Assembly (NCBI GenBank): GCA_021816935.1
Contig: JAKAWR010000004.1
Coordinates: 141,300-205,299, forward strand
Length of the DNA: 64,000 bases
Direction of reading: 5' to 3'
DNA from: Actinomycetes bacterium
GTDB taxonomy: Bacteria; Actinomycetota; Acidimicrobiia; Acidimicrobiales; JAMCPL01
This document shows positions 43,409 through 53,148 of this stretch, in pieces. The notes under the pieces are model-generated. The model ran no database searches, was not told where the DNA came from, and was given only the letters and a program-made list of their open reading frames with translations. The stretch's first letter is position 1. Each line of letters opens with the position of its first letter. The position numbers were made by a program, and so were the translations under genes.

Positions 43409-43411
43409 ACT
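43383..43411 (+). promoter_or_regulatory. Promoter giving a leaderless mazE mRNA
   Basis: TAGACT at 43406-43411 is a good -10 and ends 7 nt before ATG 43419, so transcription should start at the start codon. TGGACT 18 nt upstream is a possible -35. The promoter overlaps the end of pabBC. Confidence 0.55.
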
Positions 43412-43418
43412 CTTGGGT

Positions 43419-43676
43419 ATGAGCACAACTGTTCGCGTGAGTGAGGACACGAGGTTACGGGCGGCCGCTCTGGCCAAGTCGACGGGAAGGCAACTCCAAC
43501 AGGTGATCGAAGAGGCAGTCGCTGCCTATGAGCGAGAGTTGTTCTGGCGAGGCTTCACCGAGCGCTACGAGGCCCTAGCAGAGGACGCTGCAGGGTGGGC
43601 CGAGGTGCAAGCCGAGCGAGCCGGCGAGTCGCCGTCGCTTTCTGACGGCGTCGGAGACGAGCCGGCGCCGCGGTGA
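43419..43676 (+). CDS. mazE: MazE-like antitoxin
   Basis: The 85-residue protein begins with a short ribbon-helix-helix unit (TTVRVSEDTRLRAAALAKST, GRQLQQVIEEAVAAYERELF) and continues with an acidic, disordered tail that would wrap the toxin (RYEALAEDAAGWAEVQAERA). The toxin gene overlaps its stop by 4 nt. No Shine-Dalgarno precedes the ATG; the promoter position fits leaderless translation. A TTG two codons upstream is also in frame. Confidence 0.85.
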   Translation: MSTTVRVSEDTRLRAAALAKSTGRQLQQVIEEAVAAYERELFWRGFTERYEALAEDAAGWAEVQAERAGESPSLSDGVGDEPAPR

Positions 43677-44038
43677 ACCCGGCGCGCCCTGCTCGCAGCG
43701 CTCCCCGCAGGGGCGAGGTCTGGACGGTCGACTTCGGAGAGCCGGTAGGACGCGAGCAGGCTTATCGGCGTCCGGCCATCGTGGTGTCCTCTGACCGACT
43801 GAACCAGAGTCGGGCCGGGCTGGTGGTCGTGGTCCCCCTGACGCGCGCTTGGCGGGATCTCCCCTCGCACATCGAGATCGGGCCCGGCGAAAGCGGCTTG
43901 TCGGAGACCAGCTTCGCCAAGGCCGAGGACATCAAGTCGATCTCCACCGTCAGGCTCGTCCGGCGGCTCGGACGGGTGCCCTCGGCGAACCTCGACCAAA
44001 TCGGGCGCGCCCTCCTGCTATTACTCGAGTTGGCATGA
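43673..44038 (+). CDS. mazF: MazF/PemK-family endoribonuclease toxin
   Basis: This 121-residue protein has the MazF core: RRGEVWTVDFGEPVG, YRRPAIVVSSDRLN, VVVVPLTRAWRDLPSHIEI and SFAKAEDIKSISTVRLVRRL. The Arg of RRPAIVVS and the Thr of PLT, typical active-site residues, are present. It cleaves mRNA or tRNA at short sequences when not held by MazE. The GTG start overlaps the antitoxin stop. Confidence 0.92.
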   Translation: MNPARPARSAPRRGEVWTVDFGEPVGREQAYRRPAIVVSSDRLNQSRAGLVVVVPLTRAWRDLPSHIEIGPGESGLSETSFAKAEDIKSISTVRLVRRLGRVPSANLDQIGRALLLLLELA

Positions 44039-44040
44039 CC

Positions 44041-44321
44041 TGAGGTTCCCCAGACCGTGGATCGCCGTCGTGTTCTACGAGGTGTACACTCGCTCTTCGG
44101 ATCTCAGTGGGGAGCTGATATGAACTGGGGTCCCCCAGACCGTGACAAAGGTGCTTCAAGATCAAGGTATGAACCAAACAAGAAGCACCTTCGTCCGTAC
44201 CCGTCCTAGCGAGATCTTCCAAGCCTTGGTGGGTCTCAAAGACATCCGGATCGTCCACTACAAGCGCGAGGGGCCCGACATCGAGTTGATGATCGAGCAG
44301 GTGGTCGACGACGTTCGATGA
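44041..44321 (+). mobile_element. Remnant of an ISL3-type insertion sequence
   Basis: CCCCAGACCGTG occurs at 44048-44059 and again at 44133-44144 in the same orientation, like two insertion-sequence ends. After the second, GACAAAGGTGCTT leads into a 50-codon frame (44169-44321) reading PSEIFQALVGLKDIRIVHY and KREGPDIELMIEQVVDDV, the N-terminal piece of an ISL3-family transposase, then a stop. The zinc, HTH and DDE domains are missing. Confidence 0.65.
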
Positions 44322-44368
44322 CGGGCGCGACCCCGCTAGGATCCGAAGAGCCCGAAGAGCAGGGTCGG

Positions 44369-44440
44369 CGCCCCCGACAGGATTCGAACCTGCGCGCCCG
44401 GCTCCGGAGGCCGGTGCTCTATCCCCTGAGCTACGGGGGC
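44369..44440 (-). tRNA. tRNA-Arg (CCG)
   Basis: Read on the minus strand: acceptor GCCCCCG/CGGGGGC, D arm GCTC..GAGC, anticodon stem CCGGC/GCCGG with loop CTCCGGA (anticodon CCG), T arm GCAGG-TTCGAAT-CCTGT. CCA is not encoded. It lies opposite and just upstream of argS, the gene for the enzyme that charges it. Confidence 0.95.
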
Positions 44441-44595
44441 AGCGACATGGCCGGCGTCTTGTGTAGAGCCGACCGGGTCGAGGGACGTGCCGATTCTACC
44501 TCGCCCGGAGCGGAGGCGGTAAGAAGCCAGGCGGGCCGAGGCGGAATCATGGTGACGAGGCAGGCCGGCATGGCCACGCAGGTGCCGCTGGTAAT

Positions 44596-46245
44596 GTGGC
44601 GTTCGGTATGCCTATTCGCCCGGTGCTGCAGCAGATTATCGCAAAATGCCTACTGGAACTCGGCGTCGCCGTGGTGCCCGAACAGGTCGGCCTGGAGCGC
44701 CCGCTGCGCCCCGAGCACGGGGACTGGTCGACCAACGCAGCGCTGGTTCATGCGGGGCGTGCCGGGCTCGCCCCGAGGGAGCTCGCCGGCAGGTTGGCGG
44801 AGCTCCTTTCGGTGGCCCGGGTGCCGCACCTGGAGAGCCTCGAAGTTGCCGGACCCGGCTTCGTCAACATCCACCTGCAGACGAACTGGCTTCACGACGT
44901 GCTCCGGGATGTCGTGGCGCAAGGGGAGGTCTCCTACGCCGCATCGGATGCGGGCGGCGGTGAGCGGGTCCAGATCGAGTTCGTGTCCGCCAACCCGACA
45001 GGCCCCCTGCACGTGGGGAACGGCTGGTGGGGCGCGTATGGCGACTCGCTGGCAAGGGTTATGCAGCGATGCGGCTACACCGTCTTGCGGGAGTACTACG
45101 TCAACGACACGGGTGGCCAGATAACGCTGCTCGGAGAGAGCCTTCTTGCACGCAGGCGCGGCGAGGAGCCGCCGGAGGGAGGCTACCAGGGTGACTATCT
45201 GGCGGGACTGGCGGATGAGTATGCAGGGCCGGACGAGGCGGCTGCGGCCGGCCGGTGGGCATCGGAGCGGATCCTCTCCGGGATTGTCGAGACTCTGGCC
45301 TCGATCAGCATATCGTTCGACGAGTGGTACAGCCAGGCTTCCGTGGAGGAGTCGGGTGCCGTCGAGGAGACGGTGGGGATATTGCGGGCGAAGGGTCTTG
45401 TCGAAGAGAGGGAAGGCGCGCTCTGGTTCAGGTCCAGCGAGCTGGGCGATTCGAGAGACAGGGTTCTCGTAAGGTCCGGCGGCGAGCCGACCTACCTGGG
45501 TGGCGACCTCGCATATCACCGAGACAAGTTCCTCGTGAGGGGATTCGATCGTGTCGTGGATATTTTCGGTGCCGATCACCACGGCCAGGTTGCAAGCCTC
45601 AAGGCCGGAGTGGAGGCTCTCGGGATCGAGCCGGAGAGGCTCGAGGTCCTACTCGGTCAGATGGTATCGCTCGTCGAGGGCGGCAAGACCGGCAGGATGT
45701 CCAAGAGAGCGGGTAATTTCGTCCCGCTCGATGACCTGGTGGCCGATATCGGCCCGGACGCGGTCAGGCTTCTCGCACTCAACGCCTCTCTCGATCAGGC
45801 GACCAACCTCGATCTCGATCTGGTGCGGGAGCAGTCGATGGAGAACCCCGTGTACTACGTTCAGTATGCACACGCGAGGATCGCGTCGATGGAGAGGGTG
45901 CGCCGGGAGCGGGAGATAGCGAGGATCGAGATCACCGGGTGCGACCTCGGAGTGCTCAAAGACGCGCGCGAGCTCGACCTGTTGCGGCGCTTGGAAGAGT
46001 TTCCCGACATCGTGGCGGAGGCATGTGCCGAGCGGGCACCCCACAAGGTGACAGCGTGGGTGCGGCGCCTCGCCGGGGCTTTTCACGGCTTCTATCACGA
46101 CTGCCCTGTGCTGGCGCTTTCAGGCGCGGGCGACCCGACGTCTCTGGCGCTTATGCAGGCGCGCCTCTGGCTGGTCGAAGGTGCGAGGATCGGTTTCGCC
46201 ATCGCGCTCTCGCTCATCGGTATCTCCGCGCCGGAGAAGATGTGA
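44596..46245 (+). CDS. argS: Arginyl-tRNA synthetase
   Basis: This class I synthetase charges tRNA-Arg. It has the N-terminal Add1 domain, the HIGH-type motif in FVSANPTGPLHVGNGWWGAYG (His-Val-Gly-Asn), LGGDLAYHRDKF, and the KMSKS-type motif GRMSKRAGNFV, then the anticodon-binding DALR domain (VQYAHARIASMERV to the end). Length 549 is normal. GTG 44596 and ATG 44608 are both possible; neither has a ribosome site. It starts the conserved block argS-lysA-hom-thrC. Confidence 0.96.
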   Translation: MAFGMPIRPVLQQIIAKCLLELGVAVVPEQVGLERPLRPEHGDWSTNAALVHAGRAGLAPRELAGRLAELLSVARVPHLESLEVAGPGFVNIHLQTNWLHDVLRDVVAQGEVSYAASDAGGGERVQIEFVSANPTGPLHVGNGWWGAYGDSLARVMQRCGYTVLREYYVNDTGGQITLLGESLLARRRGEEPPEGGYQGDYLAGLADEYAGPDEAAAAGRWASERILSGIVETLASISISFDEWYSQASVEESGAVEETVGILRAKGLVEEREGALWFRSSELGDSRDRVLVRSGGEPTYLGGDLAYHRDKFLVRGFDRVVDIFGADHHGQVASLKAGVEALGIEPERLEVLLGQMVSLVEGGKTGRMSKRAGNFVPLDDLVADIGPDAVRLLALNASLDQATNLDLDLVREQSMENPVYYVQYAHARIASMERVRREREIARIEITGCDLGVLKDARELDLLRRLEEFPDIVAEACAERAPHKVTAWVRRLAGAFHGFYHDCPVLALSGAGDPTSLALMQARLWLVEGARIGFAIALSLIGISAPEKM

Positions 46246-46321
46246 CCGCGCCAGCGGGGTCACAGGCGGGGGACTTGCGGCTGGGGAGGCTGGAGGGGAG
46301 GAAGCGCCGGCCGGGAGTACG

Positions 46322-47791
46322 GTGGCGGCAGGTGCGGTAGTGGAGGAGATCCCGCCGGCGGAAACCGGCCCCGTGGCTCGGTATCTCCTGCCCGACAACG
46401 CCTCGATCGGGAGCGACGGTTCGCTTGCTATCGGGGGTGTGAGCGCTGAGGAGCTTGCCGAACGTTTCGGGACCCCCCTCTTCGTTTACGACGAGGACCA
46501 CCTGGCTGCACGGTGCCGTGCGACCTACGAGGCCTTCGGGGAGGGTGCGGCATACGCCACAAAGGCGTTCCTGTGCAAGGCGATGGCGAGGGTCGCTGCG
46601 GGGGAGGGCCTGCGCCTCGACGTCTCCAGCGCGGGGGAGATGTACCTGGCGCTGGCGGCGGGAGTATCGCCTGCGAAGCTTGTGCTTCACGGGAGCAACA
46701 AGTCTGAAGAGGAGCTCGAGCTGGCGCTTTCGGCCGGGGTGGGCCGGATAGTCGTCGACTCGTTCGATGAGCTGGCGAGGCTCGGGGAGCTTGCGAGACG
46801 GCCACGTACCATGGGAGGCGGGGGTGCCGGCCATGGCGGGGGAACCCGGGCTGCGGCGCCAGGTTGCCAGGGTGGCAAGAGGGGTGGCGACCGGAGTGGT
46901 CATCGGCTCCAGCCTGTCATGTTGCGGGTCAACCCGGGGATCGAGGCGCATACGCACGAGTACGTGCGGACCGGCCAGGCGGATTCGAAGTTCGGCTTTT
47001 CGGCGGAAGGCGGCGGGGCAATCCGCGCGGCGGAGATGGTGGCTGCCACATCTGGCCTCGCGCTGGCGGGGCTCCATGCTCATATAGGAAGCCAGATATT
47101 CGATGTCGAGCATTTCGAGGAGGAAGTCGAGGTGCTGGCGGATCTCGCCGCCGCGATCCATGCCCCGACGGAGCGCGACCGGGGTCGGCCACGTGGCGCA
47201 GATGCCGGGTTGGAGCCGTTCGAGGTGTGCATAGGCGGTGGCCTTGGCGTCGCCTACCTCTCCTCCGAACGGGCACCGACGATCGCGGAGTGGGCATCGG
47301 TCGTCATAGCCGCCGCCGCCAGGCATGGCCTTGCCGGAATGGCGAACGTTACGGCGGAGCCCGGGCGTGCCATCGTCGCTACAGCAGGGATGACCATCTA
47401 CAAGATTGGCACCATCAAAGAGATCCCGGGCATCAGGACGTATATATCGGTGGACGGCGGGATGAGTGACAATCCAAGGCCAGTGCTGTACGGCAGCGGG
47501 TACGAGGCGTTCCTGGCCGGCCAGGCTGCGAGCCCCCGGCCGTTTGCGGCCCGGGTCGTGGGTAAACACTGCGAGTCGGGAGACATAGTAGTGGAAAACG
47601 CCCGCCTCCCGGACAACGTATCGGTGGGCGATCTTCTCGTGACGCCGGTGACCGGGGCGTATGGATACTCAATGGCGTCGAACTACAATAAGGTGCCGCG
47701 TCCTGCAGTAGTATTTGTCAGCTCCGGCGAGGCCAGAGTCGTTGTGGAGCGGGAAAGCCTGGAGGACATGACCCGCCTGGATCGGGATTGA
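46322..47791 (+). CDS. lysA: Diaminopimelate decarboxylase
   Basis: LysA makes lysine from meso-diaminopimelate with PLP. The PLP Lys is in YATKAFLC; LHGSNKSEEEL, LHAHIGSQIFD, CIGGGLGVAY, VTAEPGRAIVA, VDGGMSDNPRPVLYG and GKHCESGDIV are all typical. An insert of about 40 Gly/Arg/His-rich residues (TMGGGGAGHGGGTRAAAPGC) sits before VMLRVNPGIEAHTH and is not part of the family. GTG 46322 has GGGAG 5 nt upstream; longer readings overlap argS. The spacing of 76 nt from argS suggests one transcript. Confidence 0.95.
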   Translation: MAAGAVVEEIPPAETGPVARYLLPDNASIGSDGSLAIGGVSAEELAERFGTPLFVYDEDHLAARCRATYEAFGEGAAYATKAFLCKAMARVAAGEGLRLDVSSAGEMYLALAAGVSPAKLVLHGSNKSEEELELALSAGVGRIVVDSFDELARLGELARRPRTMGGGGAGHGGGTRAAAPGCQGGKRGGDRSGHRLQPVMLRVNPGIEAHTHEYVRTGQADSKFGFSAEGGGAIRAAEMVAATSGLALAGLHAHIGSQIFDVEHFEEEVEVLADLAAAIHAPTERDRGRPRGADAGLEPFEVCIGGGLGVAYLSSERAPTIAEWASVVIAAAARHGLAGMANVTAEPGRAIVATAGMTIYKIGTIKEIPGIRTYISVDGGMSDNPRPVLYGSGYEAFLAGQAASPRPFAARVVGKHCESGDIVVENARLPDNVSVGDLLVTPVTGAYGYSMASNYNKVPRPAVVFVSSGEARVVVERESLEDMTRLDRD

Positions 47792-47827
47792 GGGGCCGGA
47801 TTGGAAAGGAGAGAGGTTCCTTCGGTC

Positions 47828-49600
47828 GTGGAAAATATACCCTCCGTGCGGGTCGGCATCCTCGGTTGCGGCAATGTCGGCGCCGCGCTGGTTGCGTTGC
47901 TCTGGGACAAGTCCCGCGACATCGCTGACAGGGCCGGCTTGAACATCGAGATAGTGGGTGTCGCCGTAGCGAACCTCTACAAGCCGCGCCCGCTCGTTCC
48001 CGAGGATTTCCCCCAGTCGCTCTACACTTACGAGCCGGACGAGCTCGTCGAGAACCCGGGGATCGACGTGATCGTGGAGCTGATGGGAGGCTTGGAACCG
48101 GCCGGGGAGCTCGTTTCACGGGCCATCGAGTCTGGCAAGTCGGTGGTCACAGCCAACAAGGCGCTGCTTGCCGACCGGGGAAGCGAACTGGCATCGGCAG
48201 CGGGTGCCAGGGGTGTCGACCTGCTTTACGAGGCGGCGGTCGGCGGTGCCATACCGATTATCAGGCCGCTTCGGGAGTCCCTGGCTGCCGAGGGTATCCG
48301 ACGCATAACGGGCATCATCAACGGCACGACCAACTACATCCTGACAGCAATGATCGAGCGGGGCGCGGACTACGGTGAGGCGCTGGAAGAAGCCCAGGAT
48401 ATGGGTTATGCGGAGCGGGATCCGGCGGCGGACGTCGAGGGAGAGGATGCGGCAGCAAAGGTGGCGATCCTTTCAGGGCTGGCATTTGGCTGTGAGGTGC
48501 GCTCCGGCGACGTAGTGAAAGAGGGGATTTCCGGGGTAAGGGCGATCGATGTCGGCTACGCGGCAAAGCTCGGATACGCGGTCAAGTTGCTGGCAGTTGC
48601 GGAGCTCTTGGAGCCCGGGGTTGCGAGAGACGGTTCAGGAGACGGTTCAGGCGGCGGTCTTCATGGTCCGGCGAGCGGTGGCAGGGATCGTGACGAGGGT
48701 GACCAGGGTGACGAGGGTGCCGGCGGCACCGAGGGCGAGCACGGCGCCGAGGACGTCAACGCCGGCGCCGCTGCCGGGCGGGGCTCGGAGTTGTGGGAGC
48801 TTGCCTCCGACTTCGATGAAGAGAGCGGCGCGGACTCCGGGGCGGACCTCGTCGGCGCGGGTGGGATTTCCCGCCGGATGGAGCCCGGGATGGCAGAGCG
48901 GGGTGAAGCGACCCCGGGGCGCTTCCGGCCGGAGCGGCAGGGCGCGCTTGTATCGGCGCGGGTTTACCCTGCGATGGTCCCCATGTCGCACCCGCTTGCG
49001 TCCGTGCGGGAGTCGTTCAATGCTGTTTTCGTCGAAGGGATGAGCTGCGGCCAGCTCATGTGGTACGGCCAGGGAGCGGGCGGCTTCCCCACTGCCTCGG
49101 CGGTGCTCGGGGATCTGATAGACGCAGCCAAGGGCCGGGCACTCGAGCGGCGCCACCTTCCGCCGCGGCCTTTCCCGAGGGCCAGGATCGCCCCGCCCGG
49201 CGACCTGCGCTGCCCGTGGTACCTCAACATCGAGGTGGCGGACCGCCCGGGAGTGCTCGCCACCGTGGCCAAGGTTTTCGGGGATAACGGCGTCTCGATA
49301 CGGTCGATGGAGCAGGTCGGTCTGGCCGACGATGCGCGACTTGTATTCCTGACCCACGCGGCGAGGGAAGAGAGCGTGATGCGCACCATCGAGACGCTTC
49401 AGGAGCTTCCCGTGGTGGAGAACGTGGGCGGGGTGCTGAGGATCTTCGAAGAGGAGCAGGCAGCCGGTGGTGATGCCGCCACTGGCAGGGCAACCGGCGG
49501 CGATGCTACCCGTGGTAAAGCGGCTGGCGGCGATGTGTTGGCCGGGGCAATACGGAAGGATGGGGCGCAGGACATGCGCGATGGGAGGAGGCAACGGTGA
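47828..49600 (+). CDS. hom: Homoserine dehydrogenase with ACT domain
   Basis: The enzyme reduces aspartate semialdehyde to homoserine for threonine and methionine. The NAD(P) motif [13 protein letters not shown] opens the protein; [35 protein letters not shown] and [17 protein letters not shown] are the catalytic-domain motifs, and a C-terminal ACT domain ([20 protein letters not shown]) should sense threonine. An insert of about 110 Gly/Asp/Glu-rich residues breaks the catalytic domain before [13 protein letters not shown], and a 45-residue Gly/Ala tail follows the ACT domain; both are extra. The start may be TTG 47801 or GTG 47828; AAAGGAGAGAGG lies between them. thrC overlaps the stop by 4 nt. 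Confidence 0.93.
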   Translation: MENIPSVRVGILGCGNVGAALVALLWDKSRDIADRAGLNIEIVGVAVANLYKPRPLVPEDFPQSLYTYEPDELVENPGIDVIVELMGGLEPAGELVSRAIESGKSVVTANKALLADRGSELASAAGARGVDLLYEAAVGGAIPIIRPLRESLAAEGIRRITGIINGTTNYILTAMIERGADYGEALEEAQDMGYAERDPAADVEGEDAAAKVAILSGLAFGCEVRSGDVVKEGISGVRAIDVGYAAKLGYAVKLLAVAELLEPGVARDGSGDGSGGGLHGPASGGRDRDEGDQGDEGAGGTEGEHGAEDVNAGAAAGRGSELWELASDFDEESGADSGADLVGAGGISRRMEPGMAERGEATPGRFRPERQGALVSARVYPAMVPMSHPLASVRESFNAVFVEGMSCGQLMWYGQGAGGFPTASAVLGDLIDAAKGRALERRHLPPRPFPRARIAPPGDLRCPWYLNIEVADRPGVLATVAKVFGDNGVSIRSMEQVGLADDARLVFLTHAAREESVMRTIETLQELPVVENVGGVLRIFEEEQAAGGDAATGRATGGDATRGKAAGGDVLAGAIRKDGAQDMRDGRRQR

Positions 49601-50649
49601 CGGATTACCGGCCGAGATGGCGGGGGGTTATCGAGGAGTACCGGGACTACCTGCCGCTCGGTGCCGGGGCGAAGGTGGTGACCCTCCTCGAGGGTGGCAC
49701 CCCCCTGCTGTTCGCGCCGCGACTGTCGGAGGCGGTAGGAGCGACGGTGTACCTCAAGTTCGAAGGGATGAACCCGACGGGGTCGTTCAAGGACCGGGGA
49801 ATGACCTTGGCCATGTCGAAGGCGGTAGAGGAGGGAGCGAAGGCCGTGATCTGTGCCTCGACCGGGAACACCTCGGCCTCGGCAGCTGCATACGCGGCTC
49901 GTGCAGGGCTCACCTGTGCGGTTCTCATACCGGAGGGCCATATTGCCCTCGGCAAGCTTGCCCAGGCGCTGGTTCACGGCGCGAAGGTATTGCAGGTAAC
50001 CGGTAATTTCGATGAGGCGCTGCGAATCGTGAGGGAGTTGGGCGAGGACTACCCGATCACGGTGGTCAACTCGATCAACCCGTACAGGATCGAGGGCCAG
50101 AAGACGGCTTCGTTCGAGATCTGTGATGTGCTTGGCGATGCCCCCGACCTGCACCTGCTTCCCGTGGGCAATGCGGGCAACATTACCGCCTACTGGAAGG
50201 GGTATGTGGAGTACCGTGAGGCCGGCAAGTTGACCCACCTTCCGAGGATGCTAGGTTTCCAGGCCGAAGGCGCGGCGCCGATCGTGCTCGGCCGCCCGGT
50301 GGAGCACCCGGATACCGTTGCAACCGCGATCCGTATCGGTAACCCCGCATCATGGAAGGGCGCGCTCGCCGCGGCCGAGGAGTCTCACGGAGCCATATCG
50401 ACTGTGACCGATGGCGAGATCCTCGCCGCCTACAGGTTCCTTGCGACCGAGGAGTCGGTGTTCTGTGAGGCGGCGTCCGCCGCCCCGGTCGCAGGCCTCA
50501 TGAAGACACCCGTGGAGCGCGGTTCTATGGTGGTCTGCGTACTAACGGGCCACGGGCTCAAGGATCCCGACCTCGCTATCAGCCAGATAGAGATCCCGAA
50601 GCCGATCGAGGCGGGCAAAGAGGCGGTCCTCGAAGCCCTGGAGCTCTAG
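49597..50649 (+). CDS. thrC: Threonine synthase
   Basis: This PLP enzyme turns O-phosphohomoserine into threonine. The PLP Lys is in [34 protein letters not shown] is the phosphate-binding motif region and [19 protein letters not shown] the PLP phosphate loop. At 350 residues it is the short actinobacterial/Bacillus type. It is translationally coupled to hom. thrB, which often follows, is absent; a palindromic element begins at the stop codon. Confidence 0.96.
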   Translation: MTDYRPRWRGVIEEYRDYLPLGAGAKVVTLLEGGTPLLFAPRLSEAVGATVYLKFEGMNPTGSFKDRGMTLAMSKAVEEGAKAVICASTGNTSASAAAYAARAGLTCAVLIPEGHIALGKLAQALVHGAKVLQVTGNFDEALRIVRELGEDYPITVVNSINPYRIEGQKTASFEICDVLGDAPDLHLLPVGNAGNITAYWKGYVEYREAGKLTHLPRMLGFQAEGAAPIVLGRPVEHPDTVATAIRIGNPASWKGALAAAEESHGAISTVTDGEILAAYRFLATEESVFCEAASAAPVAGLMKTPVERGSMVVCVLTGHGLKDPDLAISQIEIPKPIEAGKEAVLEALEL

Positions 50650-50746
50650 GGTAGTGTCCACCAAGTAATCGGCGTGCGCTCGCCGGCCCGACGGGCGTCC
50701 CTGGCTCGTCGAGTAGCATCACGCCATTTGGTGGACGCTACCCTAG
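50646..50746. repeat. Inverted-repeat element, family 3 (about 100 bp)
   Basis: The ends are CTAGGGTAGTGTCCACCAA and its complement TTGGTGGACGCTACCCTAG, 18 of 19 matching, around a 63-bp centre. The left end supplies the thrC stop codon. The interior right side (GAGTAGCATCACGCCA) matches the partial copy at 22872-22906. It could act as a terminator hairpin or be a small non-autonomous mobile repeat. Confidence 0.75.
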
Positions 50747-50859
50747 TCGTGGAGCGGCCTCGCTCAGCGGGGATGGCGAAGCACGGGTGATGATGGCGGC
50801 GGGTTTTCCGTTTCCGCTGGCGGTACGCAGGGCAGCGGTTACGCCGTTTCCCGTAACGG

Positions 50860-50889
50860 TTGCGAACCCTCCGGAAAATGGTGTATAGT
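50860..50889 (+). promoter_or_regulatory. Probable rho promoter
   Basis: TTGCGA, 18-nt spacer and TATAGT give a good promoter. Transcription would begin near 50896 and leave an untranslated leader of about 284 nt before rho. Between 50746 and the promoter GTTACG...CGTAAC (50839-50857) form a short stem. In 50900-51160 I see no gene. Confidence 0.6.
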
Positions 50890-51179
50890 TGGGTAAACCG
50901 ATGGGGAAGGTGACGGTTACGAAGCCTTGCATCTGGTGTTCCGTGGTTTCCCAGTCTTTCGGATGCCGTGTAATCATGCCAACAGGCTAAGTTCGCCGTA
51001 TCCCTGGGTGAGTCGCATGGTCCGGACGGACAACCTGTTCCGGTACCGGCATGTCACCGGCTGGGGCCCGGATGGCGGAGGTGGGTTTTTGATCCATGGG
51101 GAACGGCCCTCCGGTGCCGAGGTGCCGGTGCCGTCGTGCCGGCCGGGATCCGGCTCTTGCCGAAACAAGGAGTAGCCCA

Positions 51180-53021
51180 ATGTCAGGTGAGCGGCTTGCC
51201 GAGAGGGCCGTTCTGGAGAACAAGGAGCGGGACGAGCTTCGCCAGATCGCTAAGGCCCTCGAAGTCCCGTTGACCTCTCGACTCCGGAAGGCGGAAATCA
51301 TAGATCGGATCATGTCGAGCGCAGATGGACACAGCGGCAAGGTCATCACAGGCAAGGAGGAAAGGATTGCGATGAGCTCTGACAGTGCAGATACCGGCGG
51401 GTCTGGCCAACCCGGCCGTCAATCCGAAGCAGGCATCCTGGAGACCGAGGTTGGTCGCAGCGGGGCGTATCGTCCTGGAGACGACGGAGTAGCCGGGGGA
51501 TCAGGCGGTGCGGGGACGAACGGTCGTGGCGGTGCCGGCTCGGCGGCGGTTGAAGAGGGCGTTACGGCCGTGACACACGATGGTGCGGGGGCGCCCGGAG
51601 GTGGTGCCGCTGGACAGGACGGAGACGTGGCCGGAGATGGCGCTGCGGGCCAGGCTGGCAATACGACCGGAGATGGCGCTGCGGGCAGGCACGGAGAGGC
51701 GGGCGAAAGGGACGGGGCCGGAAGGCAGGACGGAAGGACCGCGCGTGGAGGCGGGCAGGCCGATTCCGCGCAAGCAAGGCGCTCCAGCAGGAGGAGGAGG
51801 GGCAAAGGAGGCAGCGAGCGGGTTGCCGGCGAGGCCGGGGGCAAGGAAACGTACGAAGGTGAGTTGCTGGATGCCGGAGGGTTGCTCGACTTGAAAGAGG
51901 AGGGTTACGGCTTCATCCGTGCCGACGGGTACCTTCCGAGCTCGAAGGACGTTTATGTCTCGATCAGCCAGGTGAAGAAGTTTGCTTTGCGCAGGGGTGA
52001 CGACATACGGGGCGCATGCCGGCCTGCGATCAACAACGAGAAGTTCCCGGCCCTCCTGCGCATCGACAGCGTCAACGGAGCGCCCGCTGATCAGGCCAGG
52101 GAGCGCCCCAGGTTCGAAGACCTCACGCCCCTGTTCCCCGACGAGAAGCTGCGACTCGAGATCCCGGCTATGTCCGGCAACAAGGCGGCCGAGACCTCGG
52201 TGGTGACGTCCCGGATCATCGACCTGCTGTCGCCGATTGGCAAGGGCCAGCGGGGCCTGATCGTGTCGCCGCCAAAAGCCGGTAAGACGACGGTCATGAA
52301 ACAGATCGCCCATTCGATCGAGACCAACAACCCCGAGGTGCACCTCATCGTTCTGCTTGTCGACGAGCGGCCGGAAGAGGTGACTGACATGCGCCGGTCT
52401 GTCAACGGCGAGGTCATCTCGTCGACGTTCGACCGTCCGAGCGACGAACACACCGCTGTCGCCGAACTCGTTCTCCAGAGGGCGAAGCGCCTGGTGGAAA
52501 TGGGCAGGGACGTGGTCATCATCCTGGACGGCATTACCAGGCTCGCGAGGGCGTACAACCTGGCACAGCCGGCAACCGGGAGGATCATGTCGGGAGGCGT
52601 CGATTCGGGTGCGCTCTACCCGCCCAAGAGGTTCTTCGGCGCGGCCCGGAATATCGAGGAGGGCGGCTCGCTTACCATTCTTGCTACGGCACTGGTTGAG
52701 ACGGGGTCGAAGATGGACGAGGTCATTTTCGAAGAGTTCAAGGGGACCGGCAATATGGAGCTGAGGCTCGACCGGCACCTGGCCGAGCGCAGGCTCTACC
52801 CGTCTATAGACGTGAACGCGAGTTCTACCAGGCACGAGGAGCTCCTTTTCGAGGGAACCCAGCTCCAGCAGGTCTGGAAACTGCGGCGGGTGCTCAACGC
52901 GCTGGCAGCTGACGGGAGCGCGGCCGCCGGTCTGGAACTGCTCATGGACAAGATAAAGTCGACGAAAGGCAATGACGAGTTCCTGGCCGAGATTGCCAAG
53001 GGACCGGCTCCACCTGTCTGA
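51180..53021 (+). CDS. rho: Transcription termination factor Rho
   Basis: Rho is the hexameric RNA helicase that ends transcription. Residues 1-45 are the Rho N-terminal domain ([14 protein letters not shown]). Residues about 60-225 are a Gly/Ala/Arg/Asp-rich insert as in other actinobacterial Rho, here long. RNA-binding follows ([33 protein letters not shown]), then the ATPase with Walker [11 protein letters not shown], Walker [17 protein letters not shown], the Q-loop and R-loop ([30 protein letters not shown]). ATG 51180 has AAGGAG 7 nt upstream; the frame is open further back but without ribosome site. The 5' leader is long, which may permit autoregulation. Confidence 0.97.
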   Translation: MSGERLAERAVLENKERDELRQIAKALEVPLTSRLRKAEIIDRIMSSADGHSGKVITGKEERIAMSSDSADTGGSGQPGRQSEAGILETEVGRSGAYRPGDDGVAGGSGGAGTNGRGGAGSAAVEEGVTAVTHDGAGAPGGGAAGQDGDVAGDGAAGQAGNTTGDGAAGRHGEAGERDGAGRQDGRTARGGGQADSAQARRSSRRRRGKGGSERVAGEAGGKETYEGELLDAGGLLDLKEEGYGFIRADGYLPSSKDVYVSISQVKKFALRRGDDIRGACRPAINNEKFPALLRIDSVNGAPADQARERPRFEDLTPLFPDEKLRLEIPAMSGNKAAETSVVTSRIIDLLSPIGKGQRGLIVSPPKAGKTTVMKQIAHSIETNNPEVHLIVLLVDERPEEVTDMRRSVNGEVISSTFDRPSDEHTAVAELVLQRAKRLVEMGRDVVIILDGITRLARAYNLAQPATGRIMSGGVDSGALYPPKRFFGAARNIEEGGSLTILATALVETGSKMDEVIFEEFKGTGNMELRLDRHLAERRLYPSIDVNASSTRHEELLFEGTQLQQVWKLRRVLNALAADGSAAAGLELLMDKIKSTKGNDEFLAEIAKGPAPPV

Positions 53022-53148
53022 GGCAGGTGGGTCTGTCGGGCATCGGTTTGGATGCGGGACGGGCCACGGGCCCCCGGTCAAGAGCCCGGGTTCGAGCCCG
53101 AGCCGGCAGCCCGTTAGCGCCAGGATACGGATCAACTCGAGAGGAACT

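Noticed and set aside
53085..53125. tRNA-like T arm (GGGTTCGAGCCC) between rho and rpmE
   Set aside because: The stem pairs poorly and no acceptor, D or anticodon arm fits; not a tRNA.
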